Shown: positions 33,210 through 35,723 of the stretch, one piece after another
Position numbering within the stretch: the stretch's first letter is position 1
How the letters are laid out: each line of letters opens with the position of its first letter
DNA from: Lachnospiraceae bacterium
Lineage (GTDB): Bacteria > Bacillota > Clostridia > Lachnospirales > Lachnospiraceae
Direction: 5' to 3'
DNA length: 35,723 nt
NCBI GenBank assembly: GCA_021202635.1
Contig: JAJQCQ010000015.1
Coordinates: forward strand, 1-35,723
Notes under the pieces: model-generated
Seen by the model: only the letters and a program-made list of their open reading frames with translations
Told to the model about the DNA's origin: nothing
The model's database searches: none
Made by a program: the position numbers and the translations under genes

Positions 33210-34100
33210 TCAATGGACTCTTTCGTCTCCCACAAAAAACAGAGCGACCGTTCCCGGACCGGTATGGCTGCCAATCGTCGTACCGATGCTGTTAATCAGC
33301 ACTGGCTCAGGCAGGTTGGGAAAGGTCTTCTCCACCAGATCCGCAACTGCCTGGGCGTCTTGCGGGCACGCGGAATTAGAGATATAGCATTTCCCACTGT
33401 AAGCCGTGCCCCCCAGTGCATGCTCTTTCATTTTCTCCACAAGCTTACGAATCACCGCACGTTTTCCTCTGATATTGCTGCGTGGAATCAGCTTTCCCTC
33501 ATCGTCCACATTCAGAAGCGGACAGATATTCAGCATCGTTCCAAAGAAACCGGCCGTCTTCGAAACCCGTCCGCCCTTGATAAAAAAGGTCAGATCCGTG
33601 GAGAAAAACCAGTGATGAACCGTCAGACGGTTCTTCTGTACCCAATCGTACAGTTCCTCCATAGAAGCTCCGGCATCCCGTTGATCCGCAAGCAAATCCA
33701 TCAGCAAACCATAACCAGAAGAAGCGGCCAGGGAATCAACGACCCGGATTTTCCTGTCCGGAAATTCCTCCCGGAGGGTATCCCGCGCGATGCACGCAGA
33801 ATTATAAGTGCCCGAAATCCCGCTCGAAAGACTCACATGAAACACATCCAGTCCCTGTTCCAAAAACGGACGAAAATATTTCAGGAATTCCTCTGCATTG
33901 ATCTGCGAAGTCTTCGTTTCCGCTCCATCCTGCATCGCCTTATAAAACTGGTCAAACGGCATGGTTTGTCCCAGATCATCCAGATATTCTTTCCCATCCA
34001 GAGAATAGTGCATGCAGGCATATTTGATATCCCGCTTCTCCAGATGCGCTTTTGTCAAATCTACTGTCGAGCAGCAGCTCAAAACATAATTCCGTTCCAT
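33210..34100 (-). CDS. DegV family fatty-acid-binding protein
   Basis: A 296-aa DegV-like protein. This family (FakB and relatives) binds one fatty acid and hands it to a kinase. Visible: CCSTVDLT near the start, TSQINAEEF, the SSGISGTYNSA segment, RVVDSLAASSGYG, GGRVSKTAGFFG and the C-terminal IGSHTGPGTVALFF, whose His-Thr-Gly lines the lipid carboxylate in known members. GGGAGG lies 5 nt before the ATG at 34100. Upstream in-frame ATGs lie within the leader. Many Firmicutes carry several paralogues; the ligand is unknown. No FakA kinase gene is in the window. Confidence 0.9.
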   Translation of the reverse strand: MERNYVLSCCSTVDLTKAHLEKRDIKYACMHYSLDGKEYLDDLGQTMPFDQFYKAMQDGAETKTSQINAEEFLKYFRPFLEQGLDVFHVSLSSGISGTYNSACIARDTLREEFPDRKIRVVDSLAASSGYGLLMDLLADQRDAGASMEELYDWVQKNRLTVHHWFFSTDLTFFIKGGRVSKTAGFFGTMLNICPLLNVDDEGKLIPRSNIRGKRAVIRKLVEKMKEHALGGTAYSGKCYISNSACPQDAQAVADLVEKTFPNLPEPVLINSIGTTIGSHTGPGTVALFFVGDERVH

Positions 34101-34162
34101 GACATCCTCCCTTAAAATTTGCATCACATGGTTTTCGAAGCCACGTCTTGTGTTATGTGGTG

Positions 34163-34191
34163 ATTTTAAATCCATCCTTTCCATTTGTCAA
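34163..34191 (-). promoter_or_regulatory. Promoter of the degV-family gene
   Basis: Minus strand TTGACA (34191-34186), 17 nt, TAAAAT (34168-34163). The leader of about 60 nt can fold on itself through short CACAT/ATGTG arms. Confidence 0.75.
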
Positions 34192-34272
34192 GCAGGAACA
34201 ACAAAACAGAGTCCAAAGAAAACCAGCTTCCCAAACAGCCTTTCTCTTTCGACTCTGAATGAAAAATATTTC

Positions 34273-34293
34273 GTAACCGTTCTGAACGGTTAC
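34273..34293 (-). terminator. Hairpin after metY
   Basis: GTAACCGTT and AACGGTTAC form a perfect 9-bp stem with a 3-nt loop, 24 nt after the metY stop. On the minus strand GAAATATTTTT follows, an imperfect T tract. Confidence 0.6.
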
Positions 34294-34316
34294 AATGTTT
34301 ATAATAAAAATTGCAC

Positions 34317-35600
34317 TCAAATCGCATCCAGCGCATTCGCGATATCCGCAATCAGGTCTTCCTTATCCTCCAGACCCAGACTGATGCGGATCAGCTCCGC
34401 CGGTACGCCAGCCTCTGCCAGCTGCTCATCGTTCATCTGCCGATGCGTAGAGGTCGCCGGATTCAGACAGCAGGTGCGCGCGTCCGCTACATGAGTCTCA
34501 ATCGCGCCAAGCTTCAGCTCACGCATAAAGACAGACGCCGCCTCGCGGCCGCCCTTTAATCCAAACGAAACTACGCCGCAGCCGCCATTGGGCAGATATT
34601 TCTGTGCCACCTCGTAATATTTGTCCGTTGGGAGACCAGAATAATTCACGTACGCCACCTTCGGATGATTATAAAGAAATTCCGCCACTGCCTGTCCATT
34701 CTCCACATGCTTCGGCATACGGACATGGAGCGACTCCAGTCCCAGGTTCAGGATAAATGCGTTCTGCGGAGACTGCATGGAACCAAAATCCCGCATCAGC
34801 TGAGAAGTGCATTTTGTAATAAATGCGCCTTCCTTACCAAATTTTTCCGCATAGGTAATGCCATGATAACTCTCATCCGGTGTGCACAGTCCTGGGAACT
34901 TCTCCGCATGCGCCATCCAGTCAAACACACCGTGATCAATAATCGCTCCGCCCAAAGCCGCCCCATGGCCGTCCATATATTTTGTCGTCGAGTGCGTCAC
35001 AATATCCGCTCCCCACTCAAATGGGCGGCAGTTCACCGGCGTCGGGAATGTGTTATCTACGATCAGCGGTACCCCATGCGCATGGGCAGCTTTTGCAAAT
35101 TTCTCAATGTCAAGTACCGTCAATGCCGGATTCGCAATGGTCTCGCCAAAGACTGCTTTTGTATTTGGCCGGAACGCCGCGTTCAGCTCTTCCTCACTCG
35201 CATCCGGGCTGACAAAGGTAGCCGTGATCCCCATTTTCGCCATCGTAACCGAGATCAGATTAAACGTGCCGCCATAAATGGAAGAAGAGGATACAATATG
35301 GTCCCCGCATTCACAGATATTAAACAGAGCGAAAAAATTCGCCGCCTGCCCGGAAGATGTCAGCATCCCTGCGGTACCGCCCTCCAGTTCCGTAATCTTA
35401 GCCGCCACCATGTCATTCGTCGGGTTCTGCAGACGCGAATAAAAATAGCCGTTCGCCTCCAGATCGAATAATTTACCCATATCCTCGCTCGTCGCATAGC
35501 GGAAGGTCGTCGACTGCACGATCGGTATCTGACGCGGTTCACCATTCCCTGGTGTATAACCACCCTGCACACAACGGGTCCCCATTTTATAATCACTCAT
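34317..35600 (-). CDS. metY: O-acetylhomoserine sulfhydrylase (Cys/Met metabolism PLP enzyme)
   Basis: PLP-dependent enzyme making homocysteine from O-acetylhomoserine and sulfide. A 427-aa protein of the MetY length class. Start GTRCVQGGYTPGNGEPRQIP, substrate-binding SRLQNPT, the cofactor-stacking segment SSSIYGGTF, and the PLP lysine in THSTTKYMDGHG. AAGGA lies 7 nt before the ATG at 35600; the open frame reaches 40 codons further upstream through the promoter and is not used. The leader of about 85 nt has possible stems but no recognised SAM riboswitch. It is monocistronic in this view. Confidence 0.93.
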   Translation of the reverse strand: MSDYKMGTRCVQGGYTPGNGEPRQIPIVQSTTFRYATSEDMGKLFDLEANGYFYSRLQNPTNDMVAAKITELEGGTAGMLTSSGQAANFFALFNICECGDHIVSSSSIYGGTFNLISVTMAKMGITATFVSPDASEEELNAAFRPNTKAVFGETIANPALTVLDIEKFAKAAHAHGVPLIVDNTFPTPVNCRPFEWGADIVTHSTTKYMDGHGAALGGAIIDHGVFDWMAHAEKFPGLCTPDESYHGITYAEKFGKEGAFITKCTSQLMRDFGSMQSPQNAFILNLGLESLHVRMPKHVENGQAVAEFLYNHPKVAYVNYSGLPTDKYYEVAQKYLPNGGCGVVSFGLKGGREAASVFMRELKLGAIETHVADARTCCLNPATSTHRQMNDEQLAEAGVPAELIRISLGLEDKEDLIADIANALDAI

Positions 35601-35691
35601 CTTTTTGTCCTTCTTTCCTTTTTGATTGGCAGCCGTTTCCCGGCACCACGTATTCCAATGCCTGCTCCAGAAGCATTTGCTCACGGAAAAT

Positions 35692-35720
35692 ATTGTAACA
35701 ATGAACCCCCAGCCTGTCAA
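35692..35720 (-). promoter_or_regulatory. Promoter of metY
   Basis: Minus strand TTGACA (35720-35715), 17 nt, TACAAT (35697-35692). Confidence 0.75.
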
Positions 35721-35723
35721 TCC

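Overview
The window looks like a chromosomal segment of an anaerobic, spore-forming Clostridia species, most likely Lachnospiraceae. Strong AGGAGG ribosome sites precede most genes, a SpoVAF/GerA-type germination protein is present, and a giant acyl-CoA dehydratase activase-like protein sits beside tgt and yajC. Species cannot be named from sequence alone.

Region 1 (about 1-6000) is the int-side end of an integrated mobile element lying against the 3' end of a tRNA-Thr(CGU) gene. Leftward from a switch region it carries a small Cro-like XRE protein, a 62-aa unknown, an excisionase-like HTH protein, a prim-pol primase and an SF3 helicase. Rightward it carries an XRE repressor and a tyrosine integrase. 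Between repressor and integrase are two tandem ~270-bp modules, each coding a tiny membrane peptide facing an apparent antisense RNA, and each bounded by inverted repeats. No capsid, tail or conjugation genes are visible. The order int, repressor, divergent switch, xis-like gene, primase, helicase resembles a phage satellite (PICI/SaPI-like), although the left part lies outside the window.

Region 2 (about 6000-17600, all minus strand) holds tRNA-Thr and a long co-oriented amino-acid gene run: leuB, ilvD, ilvB, serC, serA and a DUF1015 gene. These are followed by a glycogen-branching-enzyme homologue and a CsoR-type metal regulator that overlaps it by 8 nt. The branching-enzyme homologue has lost the GH13 nucleophile (Asp to Asn) and the region-I His (to Gln), so it is probably a pseudo-enzyme.

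Region 3 (17600-20000) holds yajC, a Cys-rich small protein and tgt. Region 4 (20000-24700) is one 1498-aa protein with two complete activase domains, and its ribosome site may be bridged by a hairpin. Region 5 (24700-35723) is a mosaic: a divergent phosphoribosyltransferase-like protein, SpoVAF, a small membrane exporter, a shikimate kinase homologue, a MoxR ATPase, FeoA, ilvE, a VWA/DUF2201 protein, DegV and metY. The MoxR ATPase and the VWA/DUF2201 protein probably form one system, split by feoA and ilvE on the other strand.

Metabolically, leuB, ilvD, ilvB and ilvE belong to branched-chain amino-acid synthesis, serC and serA to serine synthesis, metY to sulfur amino-acid synthesis, and the shikimate kinase homologue to aromatic synthesis. 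Promoters listed are matches to the sigma-A consensus with sensible spacing; none is experimentally supported.
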